Assembly (NCBI GenBank): GCA_947628355.1
Contig: CANQZO010000059.1
Location: 1-9,914, forward strand
Direction: 5' to 3'
Origin: Candidatus Gastranaerophilales bacterium
GTDB lineage: Bacteria; Cyanobacteriota; Vampirovibrionia; Gastranaerophilales; Gastranaerophilaceae
DNA: 9,914 nucleotides
The stretch's first letter is position 1. Every line of letters starts with the position of its first letter. The translations under genes were made by a program, and so were the position numbers. The notes beneath the pieces are model-generated. The model did no database searches and had not been told where the DNA came from. It saw only the letters and a list, made by a program, of their open reading frames with translations. Shown here piece by piece: positions 1 to 7,453 of the stretch.

Positions 1-3000
1 TGTTGTTTTTTTCCTATTTGAGTTCTTATCTCGGGTAAAACTGCTGTAAGTTGATTTAAAACAGTTTCAAGCTGAGGGTTATTACATAAAATCATATTAT
101 TTTCCGAATACTTAATAACATAAGGTCGTAATTTTTCGACTACTGCTTTTGTTTCAGAATTTTGTATTTGTGCAAGTTTTTTCCCGTTATTAAGATTAAC
201 AGGATATCCTTTTATAGCAAAAGAACGTCTTGGAACATTATCAACTTGCGTTCCAAATTTGTTATGATAGAGTTCAAATCCAAAATAATCGTATACTTTT
301 TGCCGCTCTTGTGGTGTTAAATCTTTAACGGTAAAATACGTATCTTTTATAAATTCACTTGAAGGGTATTCTTGTTCAATTTCAAGATTACTAAATTCTT
401 CATCACTCATTTTCGCTAAAATGTCAGATAAAGTCTTCAGATTTTCAAATACCTTTTTTATTTGAGCTTCTGATAGAGGATTGGTTTCTATACCGATTGA
501 TTTTACTAAGGCAGGTAAAAACGTACAATATTCTTCCTGGTTTTTTGGTAACAACGGCAGATATTTCCTCAGTTCATCACTTATGTTAAATACACCTGTG
601 TTACTTGCTACAAGATTTCTTACTATTTCTTTTTTCCTTCGTTGAGATACTTCATTTATATTTTGTTTATTCAATAATCCTTTAAATTGGCAGGCAATTT
701 GTATTTCTTCTGAGTTAAGATTCCTTGTTGCATTTTTACCTATAATTTTTTCTATTATTTTAATATCTCTTAATGTTACATTATATTCTGTATTCAAAAT
801 TGAAACTATATATTGCGGAGTCAACTCAAGTTTGTTATAATTCTCCAACATTTTTAGAAGTTCATCTTTATTTTCTGAGGTAACAATTTCCAGAATTGAG
901 TAAATAGACTCTCCGTTAAACCCAAATTTACCATCATCATCTTTTACATCAAGTAATTTAAAGAAAATATCTTTATTTTCCGTGTTTACTTTAACAAGAA
1001 TAGAGTAAATATCCTCTCCGCCAAACCTAAAGTTACCTTCTTTATCTTTTGCATCAATTAATATAGGGAGAATATCTTTATTTTCAGAGTTTACGTTTTT
1101 TAAAATATAGTAAATATCATCTCCGTTAAACCTAAATTTACCTTCATCATCTTTTGCATCAAGTAATTTAAAGAGAATATCTTTATTTTCAGTGTTTACT
1201 TTTACAAGAATAGAGGTAATATCATTTCCGCTAAACCTAAAGTTACCATCATCATTTTTTTCATCAAGTAATATAGGAAAAATATCTTTATTTTCAAAGT
1301 TTACGTTTTTAAAAATATAGTAAATATCATCTTCATTAAACCTAAATTTACCATTATTTTTTGCATCCAATAATATTGGGAGAATATCTTTATTTTCAGT
1401 GTTTTCGCTTTTAATGATACAGGAAATATTCCAGATAAACCTAAATTTACCGTCATCATCTTTTGCATCAAGTAATTTAAAGAAAATATCTTTATTTTCC
1501 GTGTTTATGTTTTCAAGGATAGAGGAAATATCCACTCCGTCAAACCTAAACTTACCTTTAGTATCTTTTGCATCAAGTAATATAGGGAGAATATCTTTAT
1601 TTTCAGTGTTTACGTTTTCAAAAATAGATGAAATATTACATCCGCTAAACCTAAAGTTACCTTCAGCATCTTTTGCATCAAATAATGTAGAGAGAATATC
1701 TTTATTTTCAGAGTTTATGTCTTCAAAAATAGATGAAATATTTTCTCCGCTAAACCTAAATTTACCTCCATTAAATTTTGCATCAAATAATATAGGGAAA
1801 ATATATTTATTTTCTGCGTTTACATTGTAAAGAACAGAGGAAATATTCTCTCCGCTAAACCTAAATTTACCATCATCATCTTTTGCATCAACTAATTTAA
1901 AGAAAATATCTTTATTTTCATCGTTTAAATTTACAAGAATAAAAAAAATTTCTTGGCGGCTAAACCTAACTTTACCATTATCATCTTTTGCATCAACTAA
2001 TATAGGGAGAATATCTTTATTTTTTGCTTTTACAAATCTAAGAATAAAAGAAATTTCTTGGCTACTATACCTAAAGTTACCATCATCATCTTTTGCATCA
2101 AGTAATATAGGGAGAATATCTTTATTTTCAGAGTTTATGTTTACAAGAATATAGTAAATATCCTCTCCGCTAAACCTAAAGTTACCATCATCATTTTTTT
2201 CATCAAGTAATATAGGGAGAATATCTTTATTTTCAGAGTTTATGTTTACAAGAATAGAGGAAATATCTTCACCGCTAAACCTCAAGTTACCATCATCATC
2301 TTTTGCTTCAAGTAATATAGGGAGAATATCTTTATTTTCTGTTGTTACACGAAATAAAAGAAACAAAATTTTATTTCCGTCAAACCTAAACTTACCTTTA
2401 GTATCTTTTGCATCAAGTAATTCTTGGATAATATCTTTATTTTCAGAGTTTACTTTTTTAAAAATATGGTAAATATCATCTCCGTGAAACCTAAAGTTAC
2501 CATCATCATATTTTGTATCAAGTAATTCATTGAGAATATCTTTATTTCCCGGAGTTAACATATTGAGAATTTCAATAATATTTTTTCCCTCAAAACTAAA
2601 ACTGTCACCATAATCTTTTACATCAAGTAATTTTTGAATAATATCTTTATTTTCTGTTGTTACACGAGAGAGAATATCCCGAATTTCTCCTGCAGTAAAT
2701 CTAAAGTTACCTTCTGTGTCTTTTGTTTCAAGTAACTGTTTTAGAAGTTTCATATCATCTTCAATATATCCTTTGAGAAGATAATTATTAAGATTAATAT
2801 CTGATATTTCAATTTTTTCAAAACTTTCTTTTAAATTTGTTAATAAATCTTGAAATGACCTTATAAATTCTTCTTTTCTTCCTTCATCACAATCTAATTT
2901 TTCTTCATAATTTTTTATTGCTTCTTCTGTCAATTGCAATAAAATCTCTCGCGGAGTTTTATTCGGCAGATTTATCATTGCTCGCCCATATGCATTTAAG

Positions 3001-3116
3001 ACTTCATTTGCTGAGGCTTCTGCCTTTTTTTCCTGCGGAGTGCATGTTTCTTTGGTTTCGCCTTTAAATGCAGGAACATTTATATCATTTATTCTCTTAC
3101 TTCCGTTTATTTCCAT
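1..3116 (-). CDS. Giant tandem-repeat solenoid protein, paralogue of the neighbouring HD protein (3' end beyond the left edge)
   Basis: An uninterrupted frame runs from an ATG at 3116 to the left edge: 1038 complete codons plus two bases (CA), with no stop seen. Layout: residues 1-119 are an N-terminal region with KKAEA at 30-34 and YG at 43-44. Residues 120-747 are 18 tandem 35-residue units, with a degenerate 19th unit to about 780. Residues 780-1038 form a middle region more than half identical by eye to residues 685-943 of the protein at 3202-7404, including an identical block TPQERQKVYDYFGFEL at 934-949. The frame is cut where the paralogue's HD domain begins; the leftover CA fits the His found there. 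If the rest matches, the full protein would be near 1500 residues and carry HD and C-terminal domains, but that is inference. No signal peptide or membrane segment is visible. GGAAAG lies 5 nt before the ATG. The function is unknown; the repeats suggest a binding scaffold. Confidence 0.9.
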   Translation of the reverse strand, partial: MEINGSKRINDINVPAFKGETKETCTPQEKKAEASANEVLNAYGRAMINLPNKTPREILLQLTEEAIKNYEEKLDCDEGRKEEFIRSFQDLLTNLKESFEKIEISDINLNNYLLKGYIEDDMKLLKQLLETKDTEGNFRFTAGEIRDILSRVTTENKDIIQKLLDVKDYGDSFSFEGKNIIEILNMLTPGNKDILNELLDTKYDDGNFRFHGDDIYHIFKKVNSENKDIIQELLDAKDTKGKFRFDGNKILFLLFRVTTENKDILPILLEAKDDDGNLRFSGEDISSILVNINSENKDILPILLDEKNDDGNFRFSGEDIYYILVNINSENKDILPILLDAKDDDGNFRYSSQEISFILRFVKAKNKDILPILVDAKDDNGKVRFSRQEIFFILVNLNDENKDIFFKLVDAKDDDGKFRFSGENISSVLYNVNAENKYIFPILFDAKFNGGKFRFSGENISSIFEDINSENKDILSTLFDAKDAEGNFRFSGCNISSIFENVNTENKDILPILLDAKDTKGKFRFDGVDISSILENINTENKDIFFKLLDAKDDDGKFRFIWNISCIIKSENTENKDILPILLDAKNNGKFRFNEDDIYYIFKNVNFENKDIFPILLDEKNDDGNFRFSGNDITSILVKVNTENKDILFKLLDAKDDEGKFRFNGDDIYYILKNVNSENKDILPILIDAKDKEGNFRFGGEDIYSILVKVNTENKDIFFKLLDVKDDDGKFGFNGESIYSILEIVTSENKDELLKMLENYNKLELTPQYIVSILNTEYNVTLRDIKIIEKIIGKNATRNLNSEEIQIACQFKGLLNKQNINEVSQRRKKEIVRNLVASNTGVFNISDELRKYLPLLPKNQEEYCTFLPALVKSIGIETNPLSEAQIKKVFENLKTLSDILAKMSDEEFSNLEIEQEYPSSEFIKDTYFTVKDLTPQERQKVYDYFGFELYHNKFGTQVDNVPRRSFAIKGYPVNLNNGKKLAQIQNSETKAVVEKLRPYVIKYSENNMILCNNPQLETVLNQLTAVLPEIRTQIGKKQ
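876..2759 (-). repeat. In-frame tandem array: 18 units of 105 bp (35 residues)
   Basis: The word aatatcttta (plus strand) recurs at 966, 1071, 1176, 1281, 1383, 1485, 1590 and on to 2640, at steps of 105 bp except two steps of 102. The one at 1800 reads aatatattta. Each unit encodes roughly ENKDILPILLDAK, then DDDGNFRFSG, then EDISSILVNVNS. This looks like helix, acidic loop, helix. Sixteen units are 35 residues and two neighbours (residues 540-573 and 574-607) are 34, so changes in length keep the frame. Units 5-18 are very alike; units 1-3 are more diverged and a degenerate 19th unit follows. Variable positions fall mainly at the end of the first helix (PI, FK), in the acidic loop, and at the exposed positions of the second helix (SS, YY, YS). 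It is an alpha-solenoid-type repeat by inference; I do not recognise it as a named family. Confidence 0.95.
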
Positions 3117-3120
3117 TTTT

Positions 3121-3154
3121 ACTTTCCGTATTTATTTGTTAATTTATATATCGG
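3121..3154 (-). promoter_or_regulatory. Leader of the repeat-protein gene: ribosome binding site and element shared with the paralogue
   Basis: On the minus strand CGGAAAGT (3128-3121) sits 4 nt before the ATG at 3116 and is a moderate ribosome binding site. Further upstream CCGATATATA (3154-3145) also occurs before the paralogue's start. The CGGA core begins exactly 12 nt before the start codon in both genes. The rest of the 85-bp gap (3117-3201) is AT-rich. I saw no convincing terminator in it, and no promoter with both boxes. Confidence 0.5.
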
Positions 3155-3201
3155 AATATTTAAGTCTATCTTTAGTATATTTTAATACACATTAAGAAAT
3201 A

Positions 3202-6200
3202 TTAATCTCCAAAAACAATAAAGGGCAAATCTTTTTCAAGCGCATATTGTTTTAAGAAATCAGCTTGAGAATCAATGAACTGCATAATATTTCCGACATT
3301 GTCAGCTTGAGAATATGCAAAAACACCCATTACACGAGGGTTAGAAATATACATTTCATTATAATTTCTGTTTCCGATTCTGGTATTTGAATTAATTGCT
3401 GCGAGTGCTTTCACTATTTTTTCTGCAGTTTCTTTAGGTTCTATCTGTGTAAAAGGTTTATCTGCATTTTGGCGTACAAATTCAACATATTCTTCATCAG
3501 TTAAATCTAAGGCTTTTTTAATCAAATCGGATATATAATTTCTGTCTTTTTCTCTTTCACCTCCGAAGATGTAGCGAGATTTAAAATCATCTATACTTTT
3601 TCCGAAGCCCGAGCCTGAATCCGTATTACCTCCGCCATGAATATATTTTGTATCAACATCAAGCAATATTCCTTGCGATCTAAAAAATCTGTATTTGCTC
3701 TCAGGTCGTTCCGTATAACTAACCGATAATAATGCCTCGGAATCCGGCAGTGCGAATGCGTCAAATTTAGCAAGCTGGTTGGAAAAGTCTAACCCGTGTA
3801 CAAAAAATTTAATATTACCCGTATTTACATCATCCATTAATTTTATGTCACCGTTTACGGTAACATGTCCTTTTGCTTCTATACCGCTTGATACAGAGCC
3901 TTTGGGAAAACCTATTTTTTCCCATGTACCGTTTTCTACTTCATTAAATTTGATTATTATAAGTCCGTCTTTATTTTTGTATATACCTTTAATATTTGTT
4001 GAACCGTCATCATTTACTGTAGTTATAGCTTTTGCTATTGTGCTTGCTTTAGGGATTTTTGTTACAGGCAATAGCGGCTGTGATTTTTTTAATTCTTTTA
4101 TATAACTTTCAATAGCTTTTGAATGAGTTTCAAAATCATCTTTATATCTCCAATAAAATTCATCAGTTGTTTTAACTGATTTAAGGTCTGCGATTGTAAA
4201 AATCTTAGCCATATCGAACAAGTTATCATATTGGAGATCAAATGCTGCAGATTGCTGTCTTTTTTCAGGACTTCCCTTATATTTTTTACTGTTTACATAT
4301 CCAAGCCATTCATGGTGCTTTATTAAAGAATAAATTTTTATTTTTTCTTCACTTGATAAATCCAATTTATTAATTATGTAATATGCGTCAAATGCACTTT
4401 CTTCCGCATGAAATTTATCTATCATACCTTCTGTTTTATTTCCGTCGTGCAGCATAGCACAAATTAACATTATTCTTTTATCAGACTCGGACAACTTCTC
4501 ATAATCGGGATTTTGAACTATTTTTTGCATTACTTTTAAAGAATGCTTCATTATATCATATTTATGCGCACCGTGCTGAATTCTGTCGATTTGAGTCCTT
4601 AATTCTGGGAATGTTCCAACTATATTATTTAATAATTCTTCAATTTTCGGATTATTACAATTAATTTTATTATCTTGAGAAAATTTTATTACTTTTTCTC
4701 TTAATTGTTCTATAATCTCCTTTGTTTTAGGGTCAGTAATTTGTGCAAGTTTTTTCCCGTTATTTAGATTTACCGGATAACCTGTAATACTGAATTTATT
4801 ATTTTGATTATCATCAACTTGTACTCCGTTTTCATTATAATGTAATTCAAAACCAAAATAGTCATATACCTTTTGCCGTTCTTGAGGGGTTAAATCTCTT
4901 ACTATACTAAATGTATCTTTTATAAATTCAGATTTCGGATATTCTTGTGTAATATCTAAACTAATAAATTCTTCATCAGATAAACCTTTTAACGCTTCAG
5001 CCAATGAAAAAATTGAAGTATAAAATGTCTTCACTTCCTCATCGGACAATGTATTTGTTTCAATACCTAAAGACCTTACAAGAGCAGGTAATAATGTACA
5101 ATACTCCTCTTGATTTCTTGGTAAAAGAGGAAAATATTTGCTAAGATTTTCACTAATGTTAAATAAACCTGCATTATTTGCTACTAACCGTCTTAATACA
5201 TCTTTTTTCTTGTATATCGGTATTTCATTTATATTTTGTTTATTGCAAATATCCTTAAATTGTGCTGCAAAAATTAAATCTTGTTCGGATAAAGAGTTGA
5301 CCGCATCTTTACCCATAATGAGTTCTAATTCTCTTATATCTTTTAAAGAAAAATTATTTTCTTCATATAAAACAGCAAATAATCCTCCTCTTGATAATTT
5401 ACCTTGTTTTATTAAATCAATTAATCTATTTAATTCCGATATTTTATCAAAATCTTCTCCGTATGAAAGACATTTATTTATAATAATTTTCTTATCTTCG
5501 TTCGTAAATAAATCATTATAATTTTCCACGATATCTTTTATAATTAAGGCTTGTTCAGCATTAGTTCTACGTATAATTGAACATACTTCATAAGTATTAT
5601 ATCCAAGTTCATTTTTTGCAATTAATGTCGAAAAAGATATTTTATCGATATTTTCTTCGCTTGTCCATGTATTTTTTAATAAAGTATTTACTGCAGATAC
5701 AATTTGATTAATATCAGAAGCTGAATAACCGTTTTCTTGTTGATTATCAATAATATTTTTAATAAATTCGAAATTTCTTTCATTTACATTTGAAATTAAA
5801 TCAATATATTTTTCTAAATCTATTTTGTCCTTTTTATGCATATCAATAAGATAATATGCAAATTCTAATTTTAATTTATTTATCTTTGGACCTTCATTTT
5901 TGTCCCAATTATAATTCGGATAATCAAAAACATTATCAGTAATTCTGTATATTGAATTTGCAGATATTCTTTTTTCTTTAGGTAAATTTATAAGTTGTTT
6001 TATTAAATCAACGTTATCTTTTTTAACCTTTTGAATTATCGGTATATGTTCATCTAAATCTATTTCATCTTTTTCATATAAATCTGTCAAATAATTGGCA
6101 AAATCAATTTTTAAATCATCATAACCCAAAGTATTTAACAAAGAGGTAATCGTATCTGCACTGACTCTTTTCTCCGACTTCTGATTAATTAAGCGTTGAA

Positions 6201-7404
6201 CAAGTCCTGTTGTTTTATCATTTAATGCGTAATTTGTAATAATTTTAACTTTATCTTCTTTACTGTAATTATTATTTTGTGTAATAAAATTTTGTACAAA
6301 ATCTAATGTTTTTCTGCGAGCATGCACAAGTATAATACCAATATCTTTTCCCTCAAACCTATTTTCTGAAGTATCGCATATTAAATCCATTGCAAATGAG
6401 TTATTTTCTTCCGTAACACAGGATAATATATTAATAATATCATCAACTGTATAACCGGATTTTGTGTTATACAATAATTCCCGCGCTATATTCAAATTAT
6501 CCTTTCTGAAAGTTCTTATTATCCTTGATAAATCTTCGGGAGTATACTCTAAATTTTCATCAGATAAAACTTGTTTAACAAAACTAACAGTTTCTTTTTG
6601 TGTACCAAATAATATTGAATTAATTTGTAACGGGCTGTATTTTGACTTAGGGTCGGAGATTAATTGTTCTGCGATTTCAATATTATCAGGATTAATGCTT
6701 CTTAATATTAATATTTTTTCATCAGCGGAGAATTCTTCTTCGGGTTTATTTAATATATTTCTTATAAAATTTTCTGTTTGGGGAGTATACCCCAAAAGAA
6801 CGGAACTTATTTGACTTATGCTAAGATTTTTACTTTTATCTTCTAATAATTCTTTTGTAAATGATATTGATTCATCATTCAAAGCAATTAAGATTTCTGC
6901 TATATCAGATTTATTTTCCGTACTAACATCTTGTTCACTAAGATATTTAACAAAATCTATAACAACTTGAGGATTATCTATCAAATACTTTTGTGATTTA
7001 TTTATATAATTATATAATTCTTCATAATCCTCATTATTTTCATCAATTTCTTCAATACTTCCATCAGATTCTATATAATCTGTGTTATAACCTAAATATA
7101 AATACGGAGAAATTACGGCAAATTGAAATCCCGTAAAATTTAATAGTTTTTTAATTTCTCTTTTATCTTTAATCCCCAAAAGATTTATAATATTCAATCT
7201 TTTTTCTCTTGGAACTTCAATAGGGGACTTAACATTATTACCTCTAAAACTGCAAGAATTAACCTGCGCCATGCCGTAAGAAGCTAAAGCATTCAATGAA
7301 TCAGCCTCAGCTTTTTTATTTTCAACAGGTTTTACCGTTGATTTTTTTTGAATACTTAACTTTTCCTTTTCAACACGTGAAATATTATTATTGTGTATTT
7401 CCAA
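3202..7404 (-). CDS. 1400-residue HD-domain solenoid protein with an unassigned C-terminal domain
   Basis: Layout: an N-terminal motif (KKAEA 30-34, YG 43-44, FRG 53-55); a degenerate helical solenoid at about 140-650 with units of 31-32 residues; a middle region at 685-943 shared with the paralogue; an HD domain at about 940-1110; and a C-terminal domain at about 1115-1400. HD-type residues visible are H954, H986-D987 within MLHDGNK, H999, H1030/H1031 and D1073. With the stretch FHAEESAFDA this resembles the HD region of CCA-adding and poly(A) polymerase enzymes, but there is no nucleotidyltransferase head. A metal-dependent phosphohydrolase is therefore likely, substrate unknown. The C-terminal domain has VHGLD (1202-1206), a Gly-rich HGGGNTDSGSG (1256-1266) and YNEMYISNP (1348-1356); I cannot name it. 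The start is TTG, supported by GGAG 7 nt upstream and by the N-terminal match with the paralogue; the first internal Met is residue 45. No signal peptide or membrane helix is evident, so it is probably cytoplasmic or exported by a non-Sec route. The stop is TAA, 49 bp separate it from recN, and the paralogue follows 85 bp downstream. Confidence 0.9.
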   Translation of the reverse strand: MEIHNNNISRVEKEKLSIQKKSTVKPVENKKAEADSLNALASYGMAQVNSCSFRGNNVKSPIEVPREKRLNIINLLGIKDKREIKKLLNFTGFQFAVISPYLYLGYNTDYIESDGSIEEIDENNEDYEELYNYINKSQKYLIDNPQVVIDFVKYLSEQDVSTENKSDIAEILIALNDESISFTKELLEDKSKNLSISQISSVLLGYTPQTENFIRNILNKPEEEFSADEKILILRSINPDNIEIAEQLISDPKSKYSPLQINSILFGTQKETVSFVKQVLSDENLEYTPEDLSRIIRTFRKDNLNIARELLYNTKSGYTVDDIINILSCVTEENNSFAMDLICDTSENRFEGKDIGIILVHARRKTLDFVQNFITQNNNYSKEDKVKIITNYALNDKTTGLVQRLINQKSEKRVSADTITSLLNTLGYDDLKIDFANYLTDLYEKDEIDLDEHIPIIQKVKKDNVDLIKQLINLPKEKRISANSIYRITDNVFDYPNYNWDKNEGPKINKLKLEFAYYLIDMHKKDKIDLEKYIDLISNVNERNFEFIKNIIDNQQENGYSASDINQIVSAVNTLLKNTWTSEENIDKISFSTLIAKNELGYNTYEVCSIIRRTNAEQALIIKDIVENYNDLFTNEDKKIIINKCLSYGEDFDKISELNRLIDLIKQGKLSRGGLFAVLYEENNFSLKDIRELELIMGKDAVNSLSEQDLIFAAQFKDICNKQNINEIPIYKKKDVLRRLVANNAGLFNISENLSKYFPLLPRNQEEYCTLLPALVRSLGIETNTLSDEEVKTFYTSIFSLAEALKGLSDEEFISLDITQEYPKSEFIKDTFSIVRDLTPQERQKVYDYFGFELHYNENGVQVDDNQNNKFSITGYPVNLNNGKKLAQITDPKTKEIIEQLREKVIKFSQDNKINCNNPKIEELLNNIVGTFPELRTQIDRIQHGAHKYDIMKHSLKVMQKIVQNPDYEKLSESDKRIMLICAMLHDGNKTEGMIDKFHAEESAFDAYYIINKLDLSSEEKIKIYSLIKHHEWLGYVNSKKYKGSPEKRQQSAAFDLQYDNLFDMAKIFTIADLKSVKTTDEFYWRYKDDFETHSKAIESYIKELKKSQPLLPVTKIPKASTIAKAITTVNDDGSTNIKGIYKNKDGLIIIKFNEVENGTWEKIGFPKGSVSSGIEAKGHVTVNGDIKLMDDVNTGNIKFFVHGLDFSNQLAKFDAFALPDSEALLSVSYTERPESKYRFFRSQGILLDVDTKYIHGGGNTDSGSGFGKSIDDFKSRYIFGGEREKDRNYISDLIKKALDLTDEEYVEFVRQNADKPFTQIEPKETAEKIVKALAAINSNTRIGNRNYNEMYISNPRVMGVFAYSQADNVGNIMQFIDSQADFLKQYALEKDLPFIVFGD
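6124..6876 (-). repeat. Degenerate 31-32 residue repeats inside the HD-solenoid protein
   Basis: Eight consecutive units cover residues 177 to about 427. Their anchor hydrophobic residues are F182, F213, I244, F275, I306, F337, F369 and L401, giving steps of 31, 31, 31, 31, 31, 32 and 32. Typical pieces are SFVKQVLSDE, then YTPEDLSRIIRTF. Further, less regular units such as NFEFIKNIIDN followed by YSASDINQIVSAV continue toward about residue 650. The pattern helix, short loop with Y/F-S/T, helix matches the 35-residue units of the paralogue but lacks their acidic DDDG loop. Repeat identity is low at protein level and I saw no DNA-level repetition, so this is an old array. Confidence 0.75.
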
Positions 7405-7410
7405 TTATTT

Positions 7411-7436
7411 ACTCCGAATTATAAAATATATATCGG
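7411..7436 (-). promoter_or_regulatory. Leader of the HD-solenoid gene: strong ribosome binding site for a TTG start
   Basis: CGGAGT (7416-7411, minus strand) places GGAG 7 nt before the TTG at 7404, which is the main local evidence for using TTG. CCGATATATA (7436-7427) lies 22 nt before the start and is shared with the downstream paralogue. A TATAAT at 7423-7418 lies between them, but it is too close to the start and lacks a good -35 box, so I do not call a promoter. No terminator is visible in the 49-bp gap after recN. Confidence 0.6.
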
Positions 7437-7453
7437 CATATTTTTTTAAAACT

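Noticed and set aside
1399..2472. Open frames on the plus strand across the repeat array (1399-1830 and 2242-2472)
   Set aside because: The period of 105 bp is a multiple of three, so once a unit is open in an antisense frame it stays open through the array. These products are low-complexity, lack ribosome binding sites and lie opposite a strong coding frame.
876..2759. TALE or BAT-like DNA-binding repeats (33-35 residues, with FSGEDISSIL resembling the first helix of those repeats)
   Set aside because: The position that reads the base in TALEs is almost always I, V or L here, the following Gly-Gly is absent, and the acidic loop would repel DNA. The length and helix pattern are shared by many solenoids.
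876..2759. CRISPR array
   Set aside because: There are no short identical repeats with unrelated spacers. The whole 105-bp unit is conserved, in frame and coding.
3160..3190. Inverted repeat (GTAT and ATAC arms) after the HD-solenoid gene as a terminator
   Set aside because: The arms are only four bases, AT-rich, and no T-run follows.
7418..7423. TATAAT as a promoter for the HD-solenoid gene
   Set aside because: Transcription would start at about the ribosome binding site, and the -35 position is a plain A-run. In this base composition such a match is expected by chance.
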